A stretch of 64,000 nt of DNA, taken from the NCBI GenBank assembly GCA_034435955.1, contig DAOTWA010000007.1:1-64000 (forward strand), written 5' to 3'. This document shows, in pieces, positions 26,972-33,942 of this stretch; position 1 is the first letter of the stretch, and each line of letters starts with the position of its first letter. The DNA comes from DAOTWA01 sp034435955 (GTDB lineage Bacteria > Chloroflexota > Anaerolineae > Anaerolineales > Anaerolineaceae). Made by a program: the position numbers and the translations under genes. The notes beneath the pieces were generated by a model. The model was not told the DNA's origin. It did not search any database and saw only the letters and a list, made by a program, of their open reading frames with translations.

Positions 26972-27601
26972 ATGAAGATAGGGATCATAGGAACCGGAAA
27001 GATGGGGAGCAGCCTGGGGCGGCGCTGGGCGCAGGCCGGGCATAGCATCTGCTTTGGGTCCCGCAATCCAAGCCATGCCCAGCCGCTGGCTGATGCAATC
27101 GGCAAGGGAGCGCGGGTGGCGACGATCGGCGAGGCGGGCGATTTCGGCGAAGTGGTGGTACTGGCCGTGCCGTGGTTTGCGGTCTACGAAAGTGTCCGCA
27201 CGATGGGCCCGCTGGGCAACCGGGTGCTCGTGGACTGCACGAATCCCTATCTGCCAGGCGAAGAGGACCCGGCTACGGCGGTACATGGCAGCTCAGGGGC
27301 AGAGAAGATCGCCCGCTGGATGTCTTCGACCACTGTGGTGAAGGCGTTCAACACCATCTACTGGCAGCACATCGTCCAGCCGGAGTTCGCCGGTGGCAAG
27401 GAAGTCCTGTTCATGTGCAGCGACGACATATCCGCCAAGGGTGTCGTGGCGCGATTGGGGCGCGAGATCGGTTTCGAGCCGGTGGATGCCGGCCCGCTTT
27501 CTGTGGCGCATGCGCTAGAGGCGATGGGCTATTTATGGACACAGCTCGCCTTCCACGCCGGACAGGGGCCGAATTTTGGCTTCACTTTATTGCGACGATG
27601 A
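26972..27601 (+). CDS. F420-dependent NADP reductase-like protein
   Basis: A 209-residue NAD(P)-binding protein starting at MKIGIIGTGKMGSSLGRRWA, with GGAGG 6 bases upstream. The fold follows the NADP oxidoreductase coenzyme F420-dependent family: a Rossmann GxGxxG start, GSRNP after strand 2 (a site often used to read the NADP 2'-phosphate), VVVLAVPWFAV, and VVKAFNTIYWQ in the second half. Relatives either reduce F420/NADP or are uncharacterised reductases. No F420 biosynthesis genes are in this window, so the cofactor partner is unproven. It is a single gene diverging from the dcw operon and ending in a strong terminator. Confidence 0.75.
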   Translation: MKIGIIGTGKMGSSLGRRWAQAGHSICFGSRNPSHAQPLADAIGKGARVATIGEAGDFGEVVVLAVPWFAVYESVRTMGPLGNRVLVDCTNPYLPGEEDPATAVHGSSGAEKIARWMSSTTVVKAFNTIYWQHIVQPEFAGGKEVLFMCSDDISAKGVVARLGREIGFEPVDAGPLSVAHALEAMGYLWTQLAFHAGQGPNFGFTLLRR

Positions 27602-27621
27602 TCTGATGCGATGCGATCAAG

Positions 27622-27658
27622 AAACCCGGCGGCAGTTAGACTACCGGGTTTGTTTTTT
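27622..27658 (+). terminator. Rho-independent terminator
   Basis: The stem AAACCCGG (27622-27629) / CCGGGTTT (27644-27651) is followed by GTTTTTT. It ends the reductase gene on the plus strand and separates it from the converging M23 peptidase gene. Confidence 0.85.
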
Positions 27659-27686
27659 ATCCCTGCGATTGTATGAAAACAGCGTT

Positions 27687-28784
27687 TCAGGGCAGCACCT
27701 GCCATGGATTGATAAAGGCGCCGTAGTAGCGCACCTCAAAGTGCAGGTGAGGGCCGGTTGAGTTGCCGGTGCTACCAGCATAAGCGATGATTTGACCCTG
27801 GCTGACGCTGCTGCCGCACCGTACGGCAAAGCGGCTAAGGTGGGCATAAACCGTCTGATAGCCGTTGCCATGGTCGATCATCACCATGTTGCCATACCCG
27901 CCGCCGATCACACCGGCGTAAACCACCACGCCACTGTCGGCCGCGTAAACCGGCGTGCCAGTCAGGGCGGCGATGTCAATGGCGAGGTGACCTGACCAAA
28001 AGTCGTTGCCCGAAAGGTAGTGATTGACGGTCGGCCAGACAAAATAGCCGCTGCCATAGGCGCCGCCTTCGCCGGTATCGCAGGCGCCAGGGCCATACAC
28101 AGTTTTGTTAACTCCCGCAGGACCGCGCGCGAAGGTTGGCACGACCCAAGTACGGAATTCTCGATGCCCGCCTTTGACCATCACGTAGGAACCGGGGGCT
28201 ATCACCGGGTTGGTAACATCTAAATGGTTGGACGGCCAGGAAGTGATGTCCAGCGGATCCACGCCGAGCTGCCTGGCCACGCCTTCCAGGGTATCGCCGG
28301 CTTTCCACTGGTAATACACGCCATCCACAGGGGGGATCTTCAACTTCAGGCCGATGGAGATCATGTGCGGATCGTCCCGGAGCACATCATAGTTAGCCCA
28401 AAGCACGCTTTCCGGCTGGATGCCGAACTGCTTGGCTATGCCGAAGATCGAATCACCGCTGACGACGGTGTATTCGATCACGTCCATGCGCCCGTTTTGG
28501 GCTTTCACGGTGTGGGGTGTGATCCGTCGGATGATGCTGGTTACAGGAGCATCGCCGGGCAGCGATGGAAGCTGAACGGCAGCCTTGTTCGATGAAGCCG
28601 GAGTCGGGCCGGCCGATGCGCTTGGTTCGGCGCGGAGGAAATCAGGCCGCAGGATTAACAAGATGGACATGGAGAGCACCCACACTGCGGTAAACACCCA
28701 CAGGAGGGCAGGCAACCATGTAAGAGGGCGTGCATTGTTCTCAAGTTTGGGGGGAGTGTGAGGTTTCAGCCCATCTGTGTGCAT
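27687..28784 (-). CDS. LysM-domain M23 metallopeptidase
   Basis: A membrane-anchored cell-wall hydrolase of 365 residues. After a cytoplasmic start there is one membrane helix (about 22-46). Two LysM-like modules follow: IEYTVVSGDSIFGIAKQFG and YYQWKAGDTLEGVARQLG, which bind glycan strands. The C-terminal M23 domain has GHLAIDIA (HxxxD zinc motif), IDHGNGYQTVYAHLSRF and GPHLHFEVRYYG (HxH), so it should be an active endopeptidase cutting stem-peptide bridges. I chose the ATG at 28784. An earlier ATG at 28820 overlaps the preceding gene and lacks a ribosome site. Confidence 0.9.
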   Translation of the reverse strand: MHTDGLKPHTPPKLENNARPLTWLPALLWVFTAVWVLSMSILLILRPDFLRAEPSASAGPTPASSNKAAVQLPSLPGDAPVTSIIRRITPHTVKAQNGRMDVIEYTVVSGDSIFGIAKQFGIQPESVLWANYDVLRDDPHMISIGLKLKIPPVDGVYYQWKAGDTLEGVARQLGVDPLDITSWPSNHLDVTNPVIAPGSYVMVKGGHREFRTWVVPTFARGPAGVNKTVYGPGACDTGEGGAYGSGYFVWPTVNHYLSGNDFWSGHLAIDIAALTGTPVYAADSGVVVYAGVIGGGYGNMVMIDHGNGYQTVYAHLSRFAVRCGSSVSQGQIIAYAGSTGNSTGPHLHFEVRYYGAFINPWQVLP

Positions 28785-28800
28785 CGATAAGGGAATTCCT

Positions 28801-29283
28801 TCAGTCGTTTTTCGTCCCATCGGGAAGGATGGCGCCGGCCAGCGAGTGGATGCTGGCGAGCTGTTCGGCAGTCAGACGGGCACCTTTAAGCAGGCTGCGG
28901 GTGAAATCCGCGTCGACCAGGCTAGCGCCGGTTAGATCCACCCCTTCCAGGTTGGCGCCAGCGAAGCTGGCATGGTCGAAGATTGCGCCTTTGACAAGCG
29001 CCTGAGCGAAGCTGGCCAGACGGAAGTTAGCGCCGCGACAGTATGCACGCCGCAAGTCGGCCTGGCGCAGATCTGCCTGGGCGAGGAGGGCTCGCTCCAA
29101 ATTAGCTTCGCGCAGGTTTACCTGCCTCAGATCGGATTCGACCAACTCAGCCTGGGAAAGATCGGCGCCCTGCAGATGAAAACCGCGCAGGTCCAGACCG
29201 CTCAGATCGACATTGCGCAGACGGGGATGTTCACCCGAACGGATGAGTAGGAGGATCAGCTCTTTGCGCGTGATTTCTGCCAA
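28801..29283 (-). CDS. Pentapeptide-repeat protein
   Basis: A 160-residue protein built largely of A(D/N)LXX pentapeptides from about residue 25 (NVDLSGLDLRGFHLQGADLS onward), which fold as a right-handed quadrilateral beta-helix. The first 14 residues (MAEITRKELILLLI) are almost identical to those of the next gene, so the two are paralogues with a shared N-terminal cap. There is no signal peptide, so it is probably cytoplasmic. Some relatives protect gyrase, but nothing here proves that. It ends in LPDGTKND. It is the upstream neighbour of the M23 gene (16-base gap). Confidence 0.85.
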   Translation of the reverse strand: MAEITRKELILLLIRSGEHPRLRNVDLSGLDLRGFHLQGADLSQAELVESDLRQVNLREANLERALLAQADLRQADLRRAYCRGANFRLASFAQALVKGAIFDHASFAGANLEGVDLTGASLVDADFTRSLLKGARLTAEQLASIHSLAGAILPDGTKND

Positions 29284-29303
29284 TGGGCCCTCGAAAAGAC
29301 CGA

Positions 29304-29936
29304 TCAGGGGTGACGGGCGCCGTCGGGCAACACCGCGCCTTGCAGCGAGGCGGCATGGTTTAGCTGGATTTGGTTGATGACCGCGCCCTGCAGATTGGCG
29401 CCGCTCAGATTGGCGGCAGTCAGGTCCACGCCGCCCAGGTTGGCGCCCGTGAGGTCAACATCGCTGAGATTGGCTTCGGTCAAATTGGCCTTGGTGAGGT
29501 TGGCCTTACTCAGGTCGGCGCCAGAGAGGTTGGCTTTGGCGAGCACTGCTTCTTTGAGGTCGCAACCTTTCATATTCGCATGACTCAGGTCGGCTGAAGT
29601 GAGATTGGCGAAGGAGAGGATCGTCTCGACCAAGACAGCCCAGGAGAGCACGCTGCGCGAAAGGTTGGCGTAGCGCAGATCGGCGCGGGTGAGATCGGCG
29701 CTGGTCAAAACGGTGTTCTGCATGACTGCGTTGCTCAACTTGGCCTCGCTCAGATTGGCGCCGGTAAGGTCGGTTTTGCTGAGGTCGGAGCCGACCAGGT
29801 CGGAGTGGCTCAGGATGGCATAAGCCAGGGCCAGATGACTCATATCCAGGTCGCTCAGATCCAAGCCAGCCATGCGAGGCTGACTGCTGGCGCCGATGAG
29901 CGCCAGGATCAATTCTTTGCGGGTGATCTCGGCCAT
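29304..29936 (-). CDS. Pentapeptide-repeat protein, longer paralogue
   Basis: A 210-residue pentapeptide-repeat protein from the ATG at 29936 (MAEITRKELILALIG). It has about 30 tandem A-D/N-L-S/T-X units, for example ANLTKANLTEANLSDVDLTG, giving a beta-helix longer than in the 160-residue neighbour. The end, LPDGARHP, mirrors the neighbour's LPDGTKND. The genes lie 20 bases apart on the same strand and probably arose by tandem duplication with change in repeat number. The function is unknown; the regular surface suggests a binding or DNA-mimic role only by analogy. Confidence 0.85.
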   Translation of the reverse strand: MAEITRKELILALIGASSQPRMAGLDLSDLDMSHLALAYAILSHSDLVGSDLSKTDLTGANLSEAKLSNAVMQNTVLTSADLTRADLRYANLSRSVLSWAVLVETILSFANLTSADLSHANMKGCDLKEAVLAKANLSGADLSKANLTKANLTEANLSDVDLTGANLGGVDLTAANLSGANLQGAVINQIQLNHAASLQGAVLPDGARHP

Positions 29937-30086
29937 AATTCTCCCCGAATTCGCGCAGATGATATCAGGCGCTTTTATAATGACCAGCGCAATGGTTATG
30001 ATCAAATTATAGGCTGAGAAAGGTGAAAAATGCAACTGCCACGCCGTTTGGATTCCGAGCGGCGAGGCGAAACCGAGCCGACCGGA

Positions 30087-30389
30087 TCAGCGCCGCGGGC
30101 GCGCCAAAAGGCTGAGGTGACGGATCAGCGGGTCCAGCTCCTCAGGTACAGCCGATTCGGTCACTTCCACCTGATGGCGGCGACCGGCGTGCTCCACGGA
30201 CAGGCGATAGACGAAACGATCGGCGCCGGGGGTGGGCGAGGTAATTTTCTCGGGTAGGTCGAAGAAGCCGCTGGAGGCGACCAGGCTCTCGATCTGGCGG
30301 GCGTCCTCCGCAGCCATTTTCTCGGTATCGATGCTGGTCGAGAAAATCATGCCAGCAAAGCCGCCTGAGCGCTCAAAATTAATTTTCAT
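30087..30389 (-). CDS. Emfourin-type inhibitor of the neighbouring M4 protease
   Basis: A 100-residue protein starting MKINFERSGGFAGM, with FFDLPEKI, DRFVYRLSVEHAGRRHQVEV and a C-terminal LDPLIRHLSLLA. This pattern matches emfourin, the small beta-rich protein inhibitor encoded beside protealysin-like metalloproteases. Here the gene follows the M4 protease gene by 30 bases on the same strand, the same pairing as in Serratia. There is no signal peptide, consistent with control of the protease inside the cell before release. The call rests on family resemblance plus context. Confidence 0.85.
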   Translation of the reverse strand: MKINFERSGGFAGMIFSTSIDTEKMAAEDARQIESLVASSGFFDLPEKITSPTPGADRFVYRLSVEHAGRRHQVEVTESAVPEELDPLIRHLSLLARPRR

Positions 30390-30419
30390 CCCGGTAACAT
30401 CCAGGCAGGCGCGGCGAGA

Positions 30420-31565
30420 TCAGCGGCTGGTACGCGCCTGCGGGCGGAAAATATTGAGCAGACCAGGCAAGCATCCCGGCTGGGGTGAGGCGGCGTTTAC
30501 GGTGATGCCGACCGCCGCCCAGCCTTTCTGCACCGCCTGCTGCTCCAGGCTGTTGGCGCCGAACAGGTCGCCGGCCACCGCATAGGTAAGATCGGCGGCG
30601 GCCTGGAAGTTGGAGGTTGACCGCAGGTGGTCTCGCAGGGTGAGGTACCAGATTTTACCGGCTTTGTCCCAGGCGTTTCCGCCGATTTCCACCGCCGTCA
30701 CATAAAAGGCATGGTTGGGGATGCCTGAATTGATATGCACACCGCCGTTATCGCTGGTGGTGTTGACATAAGCGGACATATTGGCGGGCTGCGGGTCTTT
30801 GCCCAGAATGGGGTCATCGTAAGCCGTGCCGGGAGCTTTCATCGATCGCAAGGCAACGCCGTGCACATTGGCGGTGAACAAGCCCTCGCCGATGAGCCAA
30901 TCGGCCTGAGCAGCCGTCTGGCCGAGCGCCCGCTGCTTGACCAACGAACCGAACACATCGGAAAAAGATTCGTTCAGCGCACCCGGCTGATCCTGGTATA
31001 CCAGGGCAGCCTCATATTGGGTGACTCCATGGGTGAGCTCGTGGCCGATCACATCGACGGCGATGGTGAAACGGTTGAACAGGCGCTGATCGGGAGGCAG
31101 GTTTTGATCGCCATCGCCGTAGACCATCTGCTGGCCATTCCAAAAGGCGTTGTCGTAATTTTGTTGATAGTGAACGGTCGAGTCAATTTCCATCCCGTGG
31201 TCGTCAATCGAATTACGTTGATAGACATCCCAATAAAGGTCGTAGGTACTGCCGGCCCCATCGTAGGCTTCATCGGCGGCTGGGTCGCCGACGGCGGGAT
31301 CGCCTTCGCTGCGCACGAGCCGTCCGGGCAGGGATGAGCCATTATCGGCGCTATATACTTTACGCTGTTTGACGCCGCCGGCGGCGCCCTCTTCGACGGC
31401 GGCTGCACGACCTCGGGTGATCGCCAGGCGCTGACCGCGGAATTGGGCAGTCGTTTCCAGAGTCTGGAGGGCCCATTTGCGCTGTTCGGCAGAGCCGTTT
31501 TCGGTGATCTTCTGGATGATATGGGGAGGGAGAATGCAGGTCAGGGCATGACGTGGGCGATACAT
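30420..31565 (-). CDS. Protealysin-like M4 metalloprotease
   Basis: A 381-residue thermolysin-family protease. It lacks a signal peptide and begins with a short protealysin-type propeptide (RHALTCILPPHIIQKI) carrying the cysteine-containing PPxxI motif. The zinc site is HELTHG (175-180) with the third ligand in GALNESFSD (Glu about 199); VHINSGIPNHAFY carries the catalytic-histidine region. The short, non-secretory precursor is the mark of the protealysin subgroup, some members of which act on intracellular targets or are released by unusual routes. A consensus promoter lies 110-140 bases upstream, and the emfourin inhibitor gene follows. Confidence 0.92.
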   Translation of the reverse strand: MYRPRHALTCILPPHIIQKITENGSAEQRKWALQTLETTAQFRGQRLAITRGRAAAVEEGAAGGVKQRKVYSADNGSSLPGRLVRSEGDPAVGDPAADEAYDGAGSTYDLYWDVYQRNSIDDHGMEIDSTVHYQQNYDNAFWNGQQMVYGDGDQNLPPDQRLFNRFTIAVDVIGHELTHGVTQYEAALVYQDQPGALNESFSDVFGSLVKQRALGQTAAQADWLIGEGLFTANVHGVALRSMKAPGTAYDDPILGKDPQPANMSAYVNTTSDNGGVHINSGIPNHAFYVTAVEIGGNAWDKAGKIWYLTLRDHLRSTSNFQAAADLTYAVAGDLFGANSLEQQAVQKGWAAVGITVNAASPQPGCLPGLLNIFRPQARTSR

Positions 31566-31680
31566 GGGTTATTTTCCTTTCGTATGGGTGCTGATTACCG
31601 ATAATTTGGGCAGGCACGCCGCTTACTCCACCTGCCAGCAACCGTATTCGCCTGATGTCGGCTGGGTGAAGGCTGATCAC

Positions 31681-31709
31681 AGTATAGAGGTGATATGGGA
31701 CAATGTCAA
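31681..31709 (-). promoter_or_regulatory. Consensus promoter for the M4 protease-emfourin operon
   Basis: On the minus strand TTGACA (31704-31709), a 17-base spacer and TATACT (31681-31686) are present, an excellent sigma70 match. The predicted start near 31674 gives a leader of about 110 bases. It lies between the YkoP-like gene and the protease, so the protease and inhibitor are probably transcribed together at a fair basal level. Confidence 0.8.
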
Positions 31710-31725
31710 GCGGAATCATCAGGAT

Positions 31726-32337
31726 TCATTGATTGCCCGACGCCGGTGCAGTCTCTTTCAAAATTTCCTCGCGGCCGTATCTTTGCAGGAATCGCTCCAC
31801 ATGCATCCACATTTCTGTGCGCTGCAGGCTGAACAGGCTACGCCCTTGGTGGCTGGCGGGGTTATACGCCCACATGACCCACCAGGAATAAAAATTCTCC
31901 CAGAAGATGCCAAAACTGCCCAGACGGCTGCGGTATGGAAAAAGGGTGAAACCCATGCTCACCAGAGGATGGGTCTGGCCGGCGCGGTTAGCAGCCGGGA
32001 GCAGCACCGAGACGCCGCCGATCGCCCTCATGACGTGATATTGAGGCTGAGAGCGGAGATACCGCGCCGCAAGCTCGAGCGAATGGATGAACCGGCGAAA
32101 TACAAGGGCGGCCCAAGACAAATCCGGGCCGCTCGGCGGGTAGAGCGGCAAGCGCTCATTCCATAGATGGATGAACAGCACTGGTTCGCCCGCATTGACC
32201 GGGCCCTCAGGCAATGGCAGTTGGTGAGGCGCGCGCCCTTCTTGAAGACGCAGGATGCACTCTGGATCGTCGCTGAATGGGAAGACGCCTTCTACGCTCG
32301 CCAGCCAATGGTCGAACGAACGGATTATGGCGCGCAT
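31726..32337 (-). CDS. YkoP-like domain protein
   Basis: A 203-residue soluble protein without signal peptide. The segment NAGEPVLFIHLWNERLPLYPP, then a helical part (FRRFIHSLELAARYLRSQP) and a C-terminal ...GSFGIFWENFYSWWVMWAYNP resemble the YkoP domain, found alone or fused to polysaccharide deacetylases and of unknown biochemical role. The gene starts 3 bases after a small transporter-like gene and is probably translated from the same message. The assignment is tentative; no catalytic motif is apparent. Confidence 0.5.
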   Translation of the reverse strand: MRAIIRSFDHWLASVEGVFPFSDDPECILRLQEGRAPHQLPLPEGPVNAGEPVLFIHLWNERLPLYPPSGPDLSWAALVFRRFIHSLELAARYLRSQPQYHVMRAIGGVSVLLPAANRAGQTHPLVSMGFTLFPYRSRLGSFGIFWENFYSWWVMWAYNPASHQGRSLFSLQRTEMWMHVERFLQRYGREEILKETAPASGNQ

Positions 32338-32340
32338 GGC

Positions 32341-32724
32341 TCATTTTCCACTGAGCAGGACGATGCCGGCGGCTACGAGGAAGCCGCCCATCCAGCGCCC
32401 GGGTGAAATCGTTTCGCCGAACCATAACCAGCTCGCAATTACCTGAACTCCGATCACGGCCAGTCCGGTGGTCATCGGGAAAGCCACGTGGAGCGGCATG
32501 TAGCGCAGCAACCAGGTCAGGGTGATGACGGTGATCAGTCCGGCAAGGTTGCCCACAACCTGCCAGAGAAGGAGACCGCGCAGGTTGGGGCTGTCGGCGG
32601 AATATTTGAAAGCCACATTGGCCACGATATTAAAAAACATATTTCCGACTATGAGGACAACCGGCCATATATGGAGAGAGGATATGGCAGTCTGGATGCG
32701 TTGAAGATTGGAAGGGTTCAGCAT
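32341..32724 (-). CDS. Small four-helix EamA/SMR-like membrane protein
   Basis: A 127-residue protein from the ATG at 32724 (GGGAG 9 bases upstream) with four hydrophobic segments, e.g. IWPVVLIVGNMFFNIVANVA, LLLWQVVGNLAGLITVITLT, VAFPMTTGLAVIGVQVIASW and GGFLVAAGIVLLSGK. Topology and PMTTGLAVIGVQ ... GETISPGRWMGGFLVAAGI match the EamA/small multidrug resistance fold, including EmrE-like drug or lipid-linked sugar exporters (ArnE/F type). The conserved membrane glutamate of true EmrE is not evident in helix 1, so drug export is doubtful. The next gene, YkoP-like, follows by 3 bases. Confidence 0.65.
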   Translation of the reverse strand: MLNPSNLQRIQTAISSLHIWPVVLIVGNMFFNIVANVAFKYSADSPNLRGLLLWQVVGNLAGLITVITLTWLLRYMPLHVAFPMTTGLAVIGVQVIASWLWFGETISPGRWMGGFLVAAGIVLLSGK

Positions 32725-32976
32725 GAAGGTTTCTCCCGAATAAAAGACCAAAGTGTGAAATGATCTGTATCAAGAAAGTAGAAAAATATAACCACGAATA
32801 TTAAAACACAGGTTGGTCCCGGTCAGCTCGAAAGGGAGAGGTCAAATCTGTAAAAAAGAGGAAAGGGTGGGTTGTCAATGAGCCATAAACCAACCATCCT
32901 CCTGGCTGGTCGAGGCCGATAGAGGTTGGGGTCATGTAGATTGTGAGCGGGCTAAAGGCGCTGCCCCGAGGCGATA

Positions 32977-33942
32977 TCAGCGCTCGATGGCCTGAGGCGG
33001 GGAGCCGTCGGTTTTGAGCCAGTCGAGGATTTCGCGCAGACTGCCGGTAGCCAAGCCGACGCAGGTGTCGGCCGCTCCGTAGTAAAGATAGATCGTATCC
33101 CCATCCTGGCCCACCGTCCAACCGCAGGGAAAGACGACGTTGTCCACGTCCCCGAAACGTTCGTAAGGCTCCTCCGGGCTGAAGATCCAGGTATTGCTGC
33201 GCAGCAGACAGCGTTCGGGGGTCTGGCGGTCGAAGAGAGCCAGTCCCAGGCGGTAGATGCTGCCTGAGGCGGTCTGGCGGACGCCGTGATAGAGGATCAG
33301 CCAGCCTTCGGGCGTCTCGAGGGGTGGGGCGCACAGGCCGATCTTGTTGGCGTCCCACCAGGCGCCGCGGCGGGCTTCCAGGATCATGCGATGGCTGCCC
33401 CAATGGCGCAAATCAGGAGAGAATGATATCCATATATGGGCGCCCATGGTGGTCATTGGCCGGTGGATCAGCGCCCAATGCTGGCCAAAACGCCGGGACA
33501 TCAAGGCAGCATCCTTGTCTTCGGGCGGCATGATCACGCCCTTGCGATCAAAATGGACAAAATCTTCAGTCAAAGCCAATGAAACTCCCGGACCGCCGCG
33601 GGAATAAGAGGTGTAGGTAACCGCATATTGGCTCAATTCCGGGATGTAGGTGATGCGTGGGTCCTCGATGCCCCAGATTTCCTCAGGGTAATGAACTGGA
33701 TCGGGCAACAACGTTGGCTGTGGATCGATTCTCCAGCCGCTCACCCCATTGGCGGAACGCGCAGCGGTTAAGTGGGAAATACCGCGCCTATCTTCTACGC
33801 GGCACAACAGGAGCGTGCTGCCGTCTGGGAGGATCGTAGCCGCGGGATTAAAAACGGTATTGGCGTCATAAGGCCAATCTGCAGGAGTCAGGATCGGATT
33901 ATTCGGATGACGATGGAACAGCGTTTGACGTTTTGATTTCAT
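32977..33942 (-). CDS. GH130-family glycosidase/phosphorylase
   Basis: A 321-residue five-bladed beta-propeller enzyme. NPILTPADWPYDANTVFNPAA, then LLCRVEDRRG, IWGIEDPRITYI (with the catalytic aspartate), DKDAALMSRRFGQHWALIHRP and the closing YYGAADTCVGLATGSL are typical of glycoside hydrolase family 130. Members phosphorolyse or hydrolyse beta-mannosides. The exact linkage cannot be told. Its start lies 44 bases inside the end of the glycosyltransferase gene, so the two are co-expressed. No signal peptide is present, so it should be intracellular. Confidence 0.88.
   Translation of the reverse strand: MKSKRQTLFHRHPNNPILTPADWPYDANTVFNPAATILPDGSTLLLCRVEDRRGISHLTAARSANGVSGWRIDPQPTLLPDPVHYPEEIWGIEDPRITYIPELSQYAVTYTSYSRGGPGVSLALTEDFVHFDRKGVIMPPEDKDAALMSRRFGQHWALIHRPMTTMGAHIWISFSPDLRHWGSHRMILEARRGAWWDANKIGLCAPPLETPEGWLILYHGVRQTASGSIYRLGLALFDRQTPERCLLRSNTWIFSPEEPYERFGDVDNVVFPCGWTVGQDGDTIYLYYGAADTCVGLATGSLREILDWLKTDGSPPQAIER

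Noticed and set aside
32801..33403. 200-codon minus-strand ORF overlapping the GH130 gene
   Set aside because: Arg/Pro-rich translation in another frame of the GH130 gene, without a ribosome site.
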